A DNA stretch of 46,465 nucleotides from a virus. The stretch covers positions 1-46,465 of the IMG/VR virus record IMGVR_UViG_3300030838_000016, one strand, 5' to 3'. Below are positions 23,821 to 31,014 of this stretch, one piece after another (position 1 is the first letter of the stretch; each line of letters begins with the position of its first letter). A program made the position numbers and the translations under genes. A model generated the notes under the pieces. The model worked only from the letters and a program-made list of their open reading frames with translations. It was not told the origin of the DNA and did no database searches.

Positions 23821-24798
23821 TCACTCGTCGCCCCACTCCGATAGCAGCTCATCAATATTTGTCGAGGCGGGTTGCGGCGCGGCGTGGCTTTCACGGCGTA
23901 TCGGCTCCGGAATGACTTCAGGGGCAGGCGCAGCGGCTGCGGCGGGGCGATTTCGAGTGACCCTTGTGCGTGCCGGAACGACGGGCTCTGGCTCAGGCAC
24001 TGACGCAGCTGCGGGGGCAGGAGCTGGGCGAGGCTGGATAAAGGGCAATTCGGCAGCCGCCGGTTTCACCACCACCCCACCAAAGCTGTATGTGATAGCC
24101 TGGATAGTCTCCGGCAATTTGGAATATTCCTCAACCAGCAACAGCTCATCCGTCTCTAACGGTCTTAATGCCGCGAACAGTAATTTCGGGGTGGCGGCGT
24201 CCAAATCAAAGCGCAATTCAGTGACCACGGCGTCGATGTTGACGCCGTAACCACCCAAAAAGTTGGCGTACTGGCGCATGCCCATCTTGTCGGGGTCAGG
24301 CTTGCCCTTGCCACCAAACAGACTGGTCGCTGCCAGCGTCATTTCATAAACCTCACCATCTTCCAGGTTTTTCTCCAAGACCACCGCAATGCGGCGTTGG
24401 AAGCGGCAGGCTTTGGAATCACCTTGGCCTGAGCCTGCGATATTCTGTGGACAGGCGGCGCAGGTGGCTGCTTGAATCGCCGTCGCTGTTGCCATCGGCG
24501 TGATGCCGTCAGCACTGTAGCAGTCCGGTGCCACCGGGTCGGCATTCTCCTGATAGGCGGCTTTGTAATACTGCCGGGAAGTATGCTCGGCGACGCCAAC
24601 AATGACCACGTTCAGTGCCCGTTCGGGGATGGAACCCACCTCCTGACCATTGATGACCTTGCGGAAGACCCCGCCCCGGATAGAGATACGGCGGTTTTCA
24701 AAACCACCCATCAAGGCTTTGGTGGCGGCAGACAGCTCTCTTTTTTGAAGATGGGCAGGGACGCCGCCGCCGTTTTTAAATATGCTTAAGTTGCTCAT
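23821..24798 (-). CDS. Probable ssDNA-binding protein with acidic tail
   Basis: The 325-residue protein fits the phage single-stranded DNA-binding group recalled from replication clusters: N-terminal SIFKNGGGVPAHLQKRE, a core with NRRISIRGGVFRKV, then a Cys cluster (C109, C128, C131, C145 region: PDCYSADG, CAACPQN, SKACRFQRR) that probably binds zinc. The C-terminal 90 residues are Pro/Ala-rich and disordered and end IDELLSEWGDE, an acidic tip like that used by SSB proteins to recruit partners. It lies between the small HTH gene and the primase-helicase, in keeping with a replication role. Confidence 0.68.
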   Translation of the reverse strand: MSNLSIFKNGGGVPAHLQKRELSAATKALMGGFENRRISIRGGVFRKVINGQEVGSIPERALNVVIVGVAEHTSRQYYKAAYQENADPVAPDCYSADGITPMATATAIQAATCAACPQNIAGSGQGDSKACRFQRRIAVVLEKNLEDGEVYEMTLAATSLFGGKGKPDPDKMGMRQYANFLGGYGVNIDAVVTELRFDLDAATPKLLFAALRPLETDELLLVEEYSKLPETIQAITYSFGGVVVKPAAAELPFIQPRPAPAPAAASVPEPEPVVPARTRVTRNRPAAAAAPAPEVIPEPIRRESHAAPQPASTNIDELLSEWGDE

Positions 24799-24807
24799 GG
24801 TGCTCTC

Positions 24808-25194
24808 TTATATAAAGTAATTATCAAAGTCCTCATACGATGGTTCTGGCATCGTAGCAGGGGGTGGGGTGCGCTTGCTCATCTTGGCAACAGACGGGGC
24901 AGGCTTGGTATAAACTCTTTCCTTCTTCGGTTCGCCGGGTTTGGCACGCGTTCTGATTGTTGGCGTCACACGGATATCAGGCAATGATTTGCGCTCAATG
25001 TACGCTTCGACTTCTTTGGCCGAGTATTTCACTTTGCCTTTGATATAGTGGCTGGTGAAGATGCCGGCTCGGCGCATATTATAACAAGACTGCCGGGATA
25101 ACCCTAAAATTTCCCTGACTTCTTTTTCGGTTAAGAAAATGTCCGGTTCAGGAAGGTCCGGATGTAACAGTTCATTATTAGAATAATCGCTCAT
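24808..25194 (-). CDS. AlpA/excisionase-like HTH protein
   Basis: The 128-residue protein has a MerR-type helix-turn-helix at residues 20-75: FLTEKEVREILGLSRQSCYN, then GIFTSHYIKGKVKYSAKEVE. The tail is basic, Pro-rich and ends SYEDFDNYFI. Proteins of this form act as excisionases or small transcription activators in temperate phages and islands; no integrase is seen in the window, so a regulator is as likely. Its ATG overlaps the stop of the gene upstream. Confidence 0.65.
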   Translation of the reverse strand: MSDYSNNELLHPDLPEPDIFLTEKEVREILGLSRQSCYNMRRAGIFTSHYIKGKVKYSAKEVEAYIERKSLPDIRVTPTIRTRAKPGEPKKERVYTKPAPSVAKMSKRTPPPATMPEPSYEDFDNYFI

Positions 25195-25583
25195 GGCTTA
25201 CCTCTCCTAACCGTTATAGTAAACTTTCTGTCTACAACCACAGACGGGATAGGTTTGTCTGGGAAGTCTTTTATCCATGACTTAGCCGCGTTCTGGGCAA
25301 GCCTTTTCTCGACCAAATCAAACGCGTCATTGTCGTAGATGAATTGCTCTACAGCTGCCCAATCCGATACGAAGACTCGTTCTTTGATAGTCCTAAAGGC
25401 AGTGCCGGATTCTGTACGAACTGATTCAACGCCCAGTTCTTTACACAAATCAAGCAATGCGCTTTGGAGCATATCTTGTTTAGCGTCAAGCTCTGCTATC
25501 TGCGCTTCATAAGCCTTGGTGATTTCCGCTTTCTTGTTTCTGATTTTCAGATAGACGGATACTATCTTTTCTACATCGGGCAT
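25191..25583 (-). CDS. Coiled-coil phage protein, replication cluster
   Basis: The 130-residue protein opens with a coiled coil (KIRNKKAEITKAYEAQIAEL) and continues ESVRTESGTAFRTIKERVFV and SDWAAVEQFIYDND, ending TITVRRGKP. It belongs to a widespread phage family recalled from replication clusters, without known function; a nuclease-modulating (Gam or Gp157-like) role is only a guess. It is the first gene after the strongest promoter in the window (25618-25646), with AGGAC before the ATG. Confidence 0.65.
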   Translation of the reverse strand: MPDVEKIVSVYLKIRNKKAEITKAYEAQIAELDAKQDMLQSALLDLCKELGVESVRTESGTAFRTIKERVFVSDWAAVEQFIYDNDAFDLVEKRLAQNAAKSWIKDFPDKPIPSVVVDRKFTITVRRGKP

Positions 25584-25617
25584 AGTCTTGTCCTGTTTAG
25601 TTGTTGACTGTGAGATT

Positions 25618-25646
25618 ATTATACAGTTGTAAAGCTAGTTTGTCAA
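25618..25646 (-). promoter_or_regulatory. Consensus sigma70 promoter, leftward
   Basis: Read leftward, TTGACA (25646-25641) is followed by a 17-base spacer and TATAAT (25623-25618). Both boxes match consensus perfectly. It should drive 25583 to 23821. Its -35 box overlaps the stop codon of the small membrane protein gene. Confidence 0.85.
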
Positions 25647-25762
25647 CTCTTATCCCGCTCATCTTGTTTATTCAGCGCCTTGCCTACACTGTGTAGCACC
25701 CACATCATACCGATAGCGCCAATAAGCAGTACAATGGATATCAAATGTAACGTCTCACACAT
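25643..25762 (-). CDS. Small single-pass membrane protein (39 aa)
   Basis: The product starts MCETLHLISIVLLIGAIGMM, one hydrophobic helix of about 20 residues, followed by a short charged tail ALNKQDERDKS. Its ATG lies inside the end of the 59-residue gene upstream (8-bp overlap), which supports translation by coupling. A role cannot be given; small phage membrane proteins of this kind may be accessory inhibitors. It is too small for a typical holin. Confidence 0.6.
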   Translation of the reverse strand: MCETLHLISIVLLIGAIGMMWVLHSVGKALNKQDERDKS

Positions 25763-25934
25763 TTGCAATCTTCTCCAGGTGATGTAATTGCTTGGCGGAC
25801 ACATAGGTGTCATCGCCATATTTTTTATAATGCGCCCTCATACTACCGGTGAATTCGAGTTCCCAATCCGTGCTGGCGTTCATCTCAGCATCAGATAATA
25901 AATCATTAAAATCTTCTATTTCGCTTGCTGTCAT
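25755..25934 (-). CDS. Small acidic hypothetical protein (59 aa)
   Basis: From ATG 25934 the product starts MTASEIEDFNDLLSDAEMNA and ends KQLHHLEKIANV. GAGG stands nine bases before the ATG, and the start overlaps the helicase stop in an ATGA manner. The sequence looks like a small helical protein; no family was recognised. Confidence 0.6.
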   Translation of the reverse strand: MTASEIEDFNDLLSDAEMNASTDWELEFTGSMRAHYKKYGDDTYVSAKQLHHLEKIANV

Positions 25935-28576
25935 TTTATTACCTCTTTAAATAATGCCAATAGAGTCGTTGCGGACATATTCTTTTTGTCCAACGCGTTC
26001 AATACTTTCTTCTCAACATCACTACCTATCAAATGGACAACAGTACATTGGTTGCGTTGTCCGGCGCGGTGCGTACGCCCATTCCCTTGTTGGTAAATTT
26101 CAAAGGACATGGGTACCCCGAACCATATTGTCGTATCCGCTTTTGTCAATGTCACACCGTGTGCCGCAGCTTGCGGCTGGATGATTAACACTTGCGGGTC
26201 GGGTTTGTTTTGGAAATCAGAGAAGATGACATCCCGCTTATTCATGGGGATTTTCCCGTGAATGGCCTCGCAAGTAATGCCTTCATCCTGCAGCATCCGC
26301 ATGATTCGCTCGATGGAGTTCCTAAACTGCACAAACACTATCGTTTTGTTACGCGTCTCACGGATGATATCACACAGCTCTCTGAATCGGTTGGAGATAT
26401 CAAACTCAATAATATCCCCACGTTCATCATAACAGTTGCCCGCTGAAATTTGCAACAACTTTCCAATCAGAACCGCTGCGTTCGCCGCAGTGACCGTTGT
26501 ACCCGCAGCGAGAATCATCATTTCCTTTTTTAGAAGTTTGTAATACTTGTTTTGCTGTGCGGTCAGAGGTACTTCACGCGTCTCATATAATAGCTCAGGT
26601 AAATCCAAACATTCTGATTTAGTAAATCTAATTGCGGGTTGTAAAACTCTGTGTACTGTTCGCTCTGCATCGGGTTTATTTATCCACATAAACATATTGA
26701 TTTTATACTGCACCATCTCCCTAAATGCACCATAAGACCGAGGCACTGATTTAGGGTCTATCATACGCGCCAGACCATAGGCATCACAAGGGCTCTGCGC
26801 AGCCGGTGTAGCGGTCATTAGCCAGCACCAGGTATCCGCTTTAATCAACTTGTTAATGAACTTGTGCTTGCGGGTTTGGACGTTCTTTATGTAGTTGCAG
26901 TTATGGACTAGCACATCCTCAACGATATAATCATGAGGGCCCGCTACTTCCAGATTCCAAACATCGCGAGGACATCCTTGTTGGATACGCGTAACACTGA
27001 CCACCCTAAGTCCTGAAGCAACGCCTCTTTCTTCCTGTCTTGTTCTTGACGCTGTATTGTATTGTGGCTGTACCCGTCTACTTCTAAACAAATCATCTGT
27101 AAAGGGTCTGCGAAATCCAGCTTGTAGTGATAGGGATACCCGCTTCCACGCTTTTGTAATGTCTTTACAATATAGTTGTATTGGAAACTTTCTGGGAGTA
27201 TTGAGCGCATTAGTAACTCTACTCTTGACATACCCGTACCATTGCCGCCCCGCACTCGCATGAACGGTTCCCGACTCCCCAACTCTACTGCCAGCGCACG
27301 CTGTTGTTGCTTGCGCTCTTCTGTATGGGGAATCCCCCTGAGAGGTGAGGGTTGGCCCCGATGCTTCTCCGCTGCTTTCTGTACGCCATCCATCATCCGC
27401 TTTCGCTCTGTTTGCCACACTAACTTTCTGGCGCAGGAACGGGAACAGGTTAATGCTGGACGATACCGCAACACTCTGTGGGGTACAAAATGCTCCCCTC
27501 CGCAGACCGGACACATAACTGTCTCCCCCATAACTTTTGCAGAGCGCGCTTGCGCCGTACATTTTGTGCTGCAATATTTTGCAGGGTTGGTTCTTAAGTA
27601 ACTCTTTACCTTTCGATACTTTTTTCCGAAATGCCCGCACACCAAATCTACATAGTACGACTCTTTCCAACATGCGCGAGAACAATAGTGAGATGCCTTC
27701 TGGTTGGCAAACACCTTCTGCTCGAACGGCGTCCCGCAGGTGTGACAATTCTCTTGATGTAGTACATATTTCACCAAGGAGGTCTTTTGCGGCGACCCAA
27801 CCATTTCGGGTTGAGAAAGGGTGCTCTTCTGTGCAGGTAATTTTGATACCATCTTCAAACTCGACTTCAACTATGTTGGATGATTGTTTATGAAACGTTT
27901 TGGTTACGGGTCTTGGCCCCCAACTTGTCTCTATTATATCACCTTCTACGATTTGTTCAATAGCTCTAAAACCAATAGGCGTAAGAACTCGTGTCCCAGC
28001 TACAAAGCACTCATCAATTATGATTAAATCAAAGTTACCTCGGTCCAAAGCGTCAATCACAATCTCGACGCCATCATAATTGATAAGTATAAACTCAGCT
28101 TTACTATTGATTATTGCCTCGCGTTTCTCCTTTGTGCCATGCGCCACATCAACAGACCGATGCATCACTGTCCTGAATATCTCCTGCTTCCATGCAGAAT
28201 CGAGGATGCTAAGCGGCGCGATAACCAATACACGCCGTATAGCACCTATACTTAGTAGGTAGTCGGCAGCCCAGATAGCGCTTTTCGTTTTGCCAATTCC
28301 TAATTCGCCAAAGTTATACGCCCGCCTATTCAAGGTCAAAAACGAAGCGATACTGCGCTGATGCGAAAAGGGTTTATGGAGTCCAGGCCACCCATACCGA
28401 GTCTCAATGGGCGACGGTACCGTAAAGCCCATGTTTTTTAATATGTGAACATTCCCCAGATTAAAGGGGATGAGCACTTTGCCATTGTCTATCTTGTACT
28501 TGTCTATTACTGTTGTAATGTCGTCAGGGCTATCCGTGGTGACGGATAACACCTTATCATGTATTATCTCAATCAT
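25931..28576 (-). CDS. SNF2/SF2 helicase interrupted by an intein
   Basis: The 881-residue precursor splices to a predicted 511-residue superfamily 2 helicase. N-extein: FSHQRSIASFL (Q-motif-like), Walker A in GELGIGKTKSA (GKT 95-97), VLVIAPLSILDSAW (motif Ia). The DE-box IIIDE is cut after E189 by the intein (190-559) and resumes CNYIKN. C-extein: LMTATPAAQ (motif III), IVFVQFRNSIERI (IV), QAAAHGVTLTKAD (V), YQQGNGRTHRAGQ (VI), which is SNF2-like. It probably remodels DNA at forks or during recombination. Without splicing, the ATPase site cannot form. The start overlaps the 70-residue gene upstream. A homing endonuclease is encoded within the intein in another frame. Confidence 0.88.
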   Translation of the reverse strand: MIEIIHDKVLSVTTDSPDDITTVIDKYKIDNGKVLIPFNLGNVHILKNMGFTVPSPIETRYGWPGLHKPFSHQRSIASFLTLNRRAYNFGELGIGKTKSAIWAADYLLSIGAIRRVLVIAPLSILDSAWKQEIFRTVMHRSVDVAHGTKEKREAIINSKAEFILINYDGVEIVIDALDRGNFDLIIIDECFVAGTRVLTPIGFRAIEQIVEGDIIETSWGPRPVTKTFHKQSSNIVEVEFEDGIKITCTEEHPFSTRNGWVAAKDLLGEICTTSRELSHLRDAVRAEGVCQPEGISLLFSRMLERVVLCRFGVRAFRKKVSKGKELLKNQPCKILQHKMYGASALCKSYGGDSYVSGLRRGAFCTPQSVAVSSSINLFPFLRQKVSVANRAKADDGWRTESSGEASGPTLTSQGDSPYRRAQATTACAGSRVGESGTVHASAGRQWYGYVKSRVTNALNTPRKFPIQLYCKDITKAWKRVSLSLQAGFRRPFTDDLFRSRRVQPQYNTASRTRQEERGVASGLRVVSVTRIQQGCPRDVWNLEVAGPHDYIVEDVLVHNCNYIKNVQTRKHKFINKLIKADTWCWLMTATPAAQSPCDAYGLARMIDPKSVPRSYGAFREMVQYKINMFMWINKPDAERTVHRVLQPAIRFTKSECLDLPELLYETREVPLTAQQNKYYKLLKKEMMILAAGTTVTAANAAVLIGKLLQISAGNCYDERGDIIEFDISNRFRELCDIIRETRNKTIVFVQFRNSIERIMRMLQDEGITCEAIHGKIPMNKRDVIFSDFQNKPDPQVLIIQPQAAAHGVTLTKADTTIWFGVPMSFEIYQQGNGRTHRAGQRNQCTVVHLIGSDVEKKVLNALDKKNMSATTLLALFKEVIK
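26900..28009 (-). mobile_element. Intein in helicase motif II (370 aa)
   Basis: The intein runs from Cys190 to Asn559 of the precursor. Block A is CFVAGTRVLTPIGFRAI; block B TEEHPF has its His at 252; blocks F and G are RDVWNLEVAGPHDYIVED and VLVHN, with Cys as the +1 extein residue. All residues needed for Cys-type splicing are present. Between blocks B and F the frame shows no LAGLIDADG or HNH motif, only Arg/Ser/Gly-rich unstructured text, because that DNA encodes an EDxHD endonuclease in the +1 frame (26944-27852). Insertion in the conserved ATPase motif is the typical choice for inteins. Confidence 0.92.
26944..27852 (-). CDS. EDxHD (Vsr-like) homing endonuclease nested in intein, +1 frame
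   Basis: This frame lies wholly within the helicase intein, offset by one base. It has zinc-finger-like Cys pairs (CHTCGTPFEQ, HYCSRAC, KYCSTKC, CPVCGGEHF, CSRSC), a NUMOD3-like HRGQPSPLRGIPHTEERK, and a C-terminal very-short-patch-repair-like nuclease: HYKLDFADP, CLEVDGYSHN (E-x-D and H), QDRKKEALLQDLGWSVLRVS. These are the marks of intact EDxHD homing endonucleases. The open frame extends to TTG 27870; ATG 27852 is given, and GTG 27774, just after block B, is an alternative. No strong ribosome binding site is seen. Its stop lies at the beginning of block F. Confidence 0.85.
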   Translation of the reverse strand: MVSKLPAQKSTLSQPEMVGSPQKTSLVKYVLHQENCHTCGTPFEQKVFANQKASHYCSRACWKESYYVDLVCGHFGKKYRKVKSYLRTNPAKYCSTKCTAQARSAKVMGETVMCPVCGGEHFVPHRVLRYRPALTCSRSCARKLVWQTERKRMMDGVQKAAEKHRGQPSPLRGIPHTEERKQQQRALAVELGSREPFMRVRGGNGTGMSRVELLMRSILPESFQYNYIVKTLQKRGSGYPYHYKLDFADPLQMICLEVDGYSHNTIQRQEQDRKKEALLQDLGWSVLRVSNKDVLAMFGIWK

Positions 28577-28781
28577 GCTCCGTCAGCGCCTCAAGTAGCG
28601 GCGGCTTGCTCAGGGACTTGTCTATGGTCCAGTTGCGCAGCTTATTACGACAAACGCGCCGTTCTGCCATGCGCAGGCGGAGTGCAAAATGCGTTAAAGC
28701 ATCGGTGTGGCGCTCGATTAAAGAGGGCGGGAGCCCCGCTTCCTCTGCCAGTGATATCACTGACTTGGTTGATATTTGCAT
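28569..28781 (-). CDS. Small hypothetical protein (70 aa)
   Basis: From ATG 28781 the product is MQISTKSVISLAEEAGLPPS followed by a helical basic part ending LSKPPLLEALTEHD. AGAGGAAG before this ATG identifies the start, although the frame is open far upstream. It overlaps the helicase start by 8 bp. This small helical phage protein often stands beside the helicase in related clusters (recalled). Its role is not known. Confidence 0.62.
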   Translation of the reverse strand: MQISTKSVISLAEEAGLPPSLIERHTDALTHFALRLRMAERRVCRNKLRNWTIDKSLSKPPLLEALTEHD

Positions 28782-28782
28782 G

Positions 28783-29046
28783 TTACTTCCTCTTTGCAGT
28801 GTGATTTGAATTACGTGGGAATGACCGGTTCTGTGACGGCGTCTGTAGCCTGAGATTGCTCTTGGCGTTGCCGGCTTCGGTGCCCTTAATATGGTCAATA
28901 TCCTTACCTTTTCTAGGGATATCGAGTTTATCGTACAATTGTCTAGCCTGCTGCCGTTTCTTGCGTGCGGCCACGGCTTTGGGGTTTTTCTTTTCGACCT
29001 GGGCCTCGTGTGACGGGTCGCGGTCATTCATGTCTTTGTACGGCAT
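28783..29046 (-). CDS. Small HNH-type nuclease domain protein
   Basis: The 87-residue protein is a minimal HNH fold: KGKDIDHIKGTEAGNAKSNL with D-H and N-x3-SNLR, then QTPSQNRSFPRN. The first His-Asp (DH) and the trailing N and N/H positions fit HNH nucleases. Such short genes occur in podovirus replication clusters. Whether it is a homing, packaging or replication nuclease cannot be said. GGAG before the ATG supports the start, and the 5' end overlaps the 81-residue gene upstream by 23 bp. Confidence 0.65.
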   Translation of the reverse strand: MPYKDMNDRDPSHEAQVEKKNPKAVAARKKRQQARQLYDKLDIPRKGKDIDHIKGTEAGNAKSNLRLQTPSQNRSFPRNSNHTAKRK

Positions 29047-29269
29047 CTGCCTTCTCCTCAGTAATTATTTCACGTATTTCTTTAGCCATTGTTTCAAGCA
29101 TATCGGGTAGTTGGACTACTACATCCGGATGTTCCGACTGTAGTGAGAAACCACTGCCCAACACGCCATTAATTATAATAACAATGGCGGCTTGCGCATC
29201 GGTTCTTTCTCGCGCCACCGTACAAATATCATCGTATTTGCCGGGGCCGTTTGTGGGTAGTTCATTCAT
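29024..29269 (-). CDS. Hypothetical protein (81 aa)
   Basis: The product MNELPTNGPGKYDDICTVAR contains AAIVIIINGVLGSGFSLQSE and PDVVVQLPDMLETMAKEIRE. It looks like a small alpha/beta protein known from other phages without function. It overlaps both neighbours in the operon (ATGA with the coiled-coil gene upstream). Confidence 0.62.
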   Translation of the reverse strand: MNELPTNGPGKYDDICTVARERTDAQAAIVIIINGVLGSGFSLQSEHPDVVVQLPDMLETMAKEIREIITEEKADAVQRHE

Positions 29270-29487
29270 TCTAACTCCAATCGTTTCTCGATATGCCCCA
29301 AGCGCCCATCGAAAGTATCCAGACGATAGTTGATTTGAGCTAAATCAAGGTGTAGTAATGCCGTTGACCTCTCAAGTGAGGACACACGGTGTATGATATC
29401 TTTCACGTCCTCTGCGGTACGCTCGCCGGTCTTGCGGATAGCTTTCAGATGCTCCAGCGTTAAGTACGCTACCTCTTCCTCACTCAC
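29266..29487 (-). CDS. Coiled-coil protein, GTG start
   Basis: The likely start is GTG 29487, nested in the stop region of the nuclease gene (GTGAGTGA) with GGAG six bases before it, giving 73 residues. An upstream in-frame codon at 29523 would lie deep in the nuclease gene. The sequence is helical with heptads: LTLEHLKAIRKTGERTAEDV and SLERSTALLHLDLAQI, ending LGHIEKRLELE. A dimeric accessory protein is probable; no family was recognised. Confidence 0.6.
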   Translation of the reverse strand: MSEEEVAYLTLEHLKAIRKTGERTAEDVKDIIHRVSSLERSTALLHLDLAQINYRLDTFDGRLGHIEKRLELE

Positions 29488-30169
29488 TATATTCTCCGTT
29501 ATGTACACAGGTATGTACCGCACACCAGCGCTTGCAGAAATTGTTCTGCGTTGGATTCCACACGTTACTTTCGTACGCCGCTTTCAGGCGTTTTAAGTCC
29601 TGATTCAGATGCGCAAACACTGTAAACCGACTGGCAAAATCATACTCTGCTTTGACAATTTGTCCAGCCTTGACGAACAACAGCATGCTTTTGACCGTTT
29701 TGACCTTCGGGAAATGCAGAAAAATAAGCGCCGCCAGTAATGCCAACTGGGTGGTGTCGGCATAGGCTGCACTCTTACCGGTCTTAAAATCGACCAGGTA
29801 AGCTTTCTCATTATCGTGGTCAACGGAAATAAAATCACTGACGCCCCGATACCAGCAGCTTGAATCCCAGTAATCACAATGGACAAACGCCCAATCTTTG
29901 ATAGCTATGCCCATCTGTAGCTCGACATATTTTTTGCCCGGCAACGCTATTAGCTTATCCAGGTAGCTCTGCATGAACGCAAACTCGGCAGGCAAGGGCA
30001 TGTTGGACTTGATGTAAAACTCCGCCGCGCTGTGCAGGGCTTTGCCGTACTTAATCGCATCGGTCTCTATGAACGGTACGCTTTTACGTACGCGATGCTC
30101 GTAGAATTGCAACGGGCATACTTGAAATTGGCTTAGCCCCGAATAACTCCACGGCAACATTTTTGACAT
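29480..30169 (-). CDS. Cas4/RecB-like PD-(D/E)XK exonuclease with Fe-S cysteines
   Basis: The 229-residue protein starts WSYSGLSQFQVCPLQFYEHR, the N-terminal signature of Cas4/RecB-type nucleases, with C18. GVSDF near residue 110 and YLVDFKTGKS near 125 give the D...D-x-K metal site; YADTTQLALLAA is the usual Q-x3-Y-like helix. C212, C216 and C221 at the end plus C18 can hold a 4Fe-4S cluster. Enzymes of this type resect DNA ends in phage recombination. AGGAG lies seven bases before the ATG, directly after the T-run of the hairpin of element E3. Confidence 0.82.
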   Translation of the reverse strand: MSKMLPWSYSGLSQFQVCPLQFYEHRVRKSVPFIETDAIKYGKALHSAAEFYIKSNMPLPAEFAFMQSYLDKLIALPGKKYVELQMGIAIKDWAFVHCDYWDSSCWYRGVSDFISVDHDNEKAYLVDFKTGKSAAYADTTQLALLAALIFLHFPKVKTVKSMLLFVKAGQIVKAEYDFASRFTVFAHLNQDLKRLKAAYESNVWNPTQNNFCKRWCAVHTCVHNGEYSE

Positions 30170-30191
30170 TTGATTCTCCTAAAAATAGGGT

Positions 30192-30276
30192 GCCGTGCCT
30201 AAAAGGCACGGCCTTTGCTTCGCTGTGCTATGCTAAGCTTGGCACTGCAAGGCATCGCACTGCATCGCAGTGGTAC
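30192..30276 (+). repeat. Pentamer element E3: hairpin, eleven GCNNN units
   Basis: Hairpin GCCGTGCC/GGCACGGC (30192-30212) runs straight into CTTTGC and eleven GC-started pentamers (30217-30271), ending with TACAATACC. Read leftward the hairpin is followed by CCCTATTTTT and is a likely terminator before the Cas4-like gene. E3, E4 and E5 together fill the 425-base gene-free interval 30170-30594. Confidence 0.82.
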
Positions 30277-30312
30277 AATACCGCACTAACCACTCGTTGG
30301 AATGGCTAGTAC

Positions 30313-30378
30313 GCTATTATTAAAATAGCCTTTGCATTGCTCCGCATGGCTTCGCATAGCAAGGCACAGCAGCGCTTT
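30313..30378 (+). repeat. Pentamer element E4: palindrome, nine GCNNN units
   Basis: GCTATT/AATAGC stem (30313-30329), then CTTTGC, then nine pentamers (30334-30378), followed by TTAATTACCGCAC. The 30 bases before it (CGCACTAACCACTCGT and on) are similar to those before E5, so E4 and E5 look like tandem copies. Confidence 0.8.
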
Positions 30379-30423
30379 GGTAAATTAATTACCGCACTAA
30401 GCCCTCGTGAGAAGACTCAGTAC

Positions 30424-30516
30424 CCTAATTAATTAGGCTTTGCATTGCTCCGCAGAGCATAGCTAGGCACGGCATCGCTCAGCATCGCAGTGCACGGCTA
30501 AGCATTGCATAGCTTT
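30424..30516 (+). repeat. Pentamer element E5: palindrome, fifteen GCNNN units
   Basis: Palindrome CCTAATTAATTAGG (30424-30437), CTTTGC, then fifteen pentamers without interruption (30442-30516), the longest run in the window. An AT-rich stretch with promoter-like boxes follows. Confidence 0.82.
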
Positions 30517-30558
30517 GACTCACATAAATTAACCCCCTCTATAAATTTCATATATAAT

Positions 30559-30586
30559 ATTATACACCCCCTAATTTAATACGCAA
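30559..30586 (-). promoter_or_regulatory. Candidate leftward promoter in AT-rich hub
   Basis: Leftward TTGCGT (30586-30581), 16-base spacer, TATAAT (30564-30559). On the plus strand TTGACT (30515-30520) and TATAAA (30540-30545) are 19 bases apart, a weaker possible promoter for the gene at 30595. Divergent control of the two sides is plausible. Confidence 0.5.
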
Positions 30587-30594
30587 CCTTATAT

Positions 30595-30750
30595 ATGAAT
30601 AAAAAATATGTTTCTCTGCTGGTTAAGGTTCAGACACACAAAAACCTTAAGCAGCTATCATTAGATTTGGGACTCCCCCTAACACAACTCATTGATTTGC
30701 TATTGAAAGAGTATCAGGAGAATCGAGATGCTCCCAAATCGCCTGTTTGA
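30595..30750 (+). CDS. Ribbon-helix-helix-like small regulator on opposite strand
   Basis: A 51-residue frame on the plus strand, alone among leftward genes. MNKKYVSLLVKVQTHKNLKQ followed by LSLDLGLPLTQLIDLLLKEY fits the ribbon-helix-helix pattern: a short beta strand, helix with T-H-x2-L-K-x-L, turn L-G-x-P, second helix. Such proteins are Arc/CopG-type repressors. It follows three pentamer elements and an AT-rich segment. No clear ribosome binding site is visible, and its 3' end overlaps a convergent leftward gene by 62 bp. Confidence 0.55.
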   Translation: MNKKYVSLLVKVQTHKNLKQLSLDLGLPLTQLIDLLLKEYQENRDAPKSPV

Positions 30751-30895
30751 TTTCCGAAACCGCGTAGAAATTAAGATAACAGGAGATTTCCTCATCGAAA
30801 TGGTAGATATACAAAATATTCAAGCCAATCTTGGGGTCGATATTATAAAAAATACTTAACTCAATACTGTGAAAACTAATCTCTATTTCATTCAC
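30689..30895 (-). CDS. Small hypothetical protein, GTG start (68 aa)
   Basis: GTG 30895 with GAGG seven bases before it begins MNEIEISFHSIELSIFYNID; the sequence is acidic, with YIYHFDEEISCYLNFYAVSE. No family was recognised. It is downstream of the DNA polymerase gene, and its 3' end overlaps the small plus-strand regulator gene; one of the two may be weakly expressed. Confidence 0.5.
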   Translation of the reverse strand: MNEIEISFHSIELSIFYNIDPKIGLNILYIYHFDEEISCYLNFYAVSEIKQAIWEHLDSPDTLSIANQ

Positions 30896-31014
30896 GTGGT
30901 CGCCTCTGTGAGCCTAAATGATAGTTAGAATTTTCGCGGATGCCTTGGCGTCTAAGCCAAATCTCCGCTCCAGTTTTCATGCCAAAGCCGTGTAGCCAAC
31001 AATACAGACACTGC

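Noticed and set aside
27176-27893. Plus-strand open frames across the helicase intein
   Set aside because: They carry no motifs and are opposite two already overlapping frames; taken as by-products.
25931-28576. Helicase considered as a pseudogene or two frameshifted genes
   Set aside because: The host frame runs without a stop from start to end, and both exteins join into a sensible DE-box once the intein is removed.
30891-30980. A 30-codon leftward frame starting MKTGAEIWLRRQG before the 68-residue gene
   Set aside because: No ribosome binding site is visible and it is too short to support; it could still be a leader peptide.
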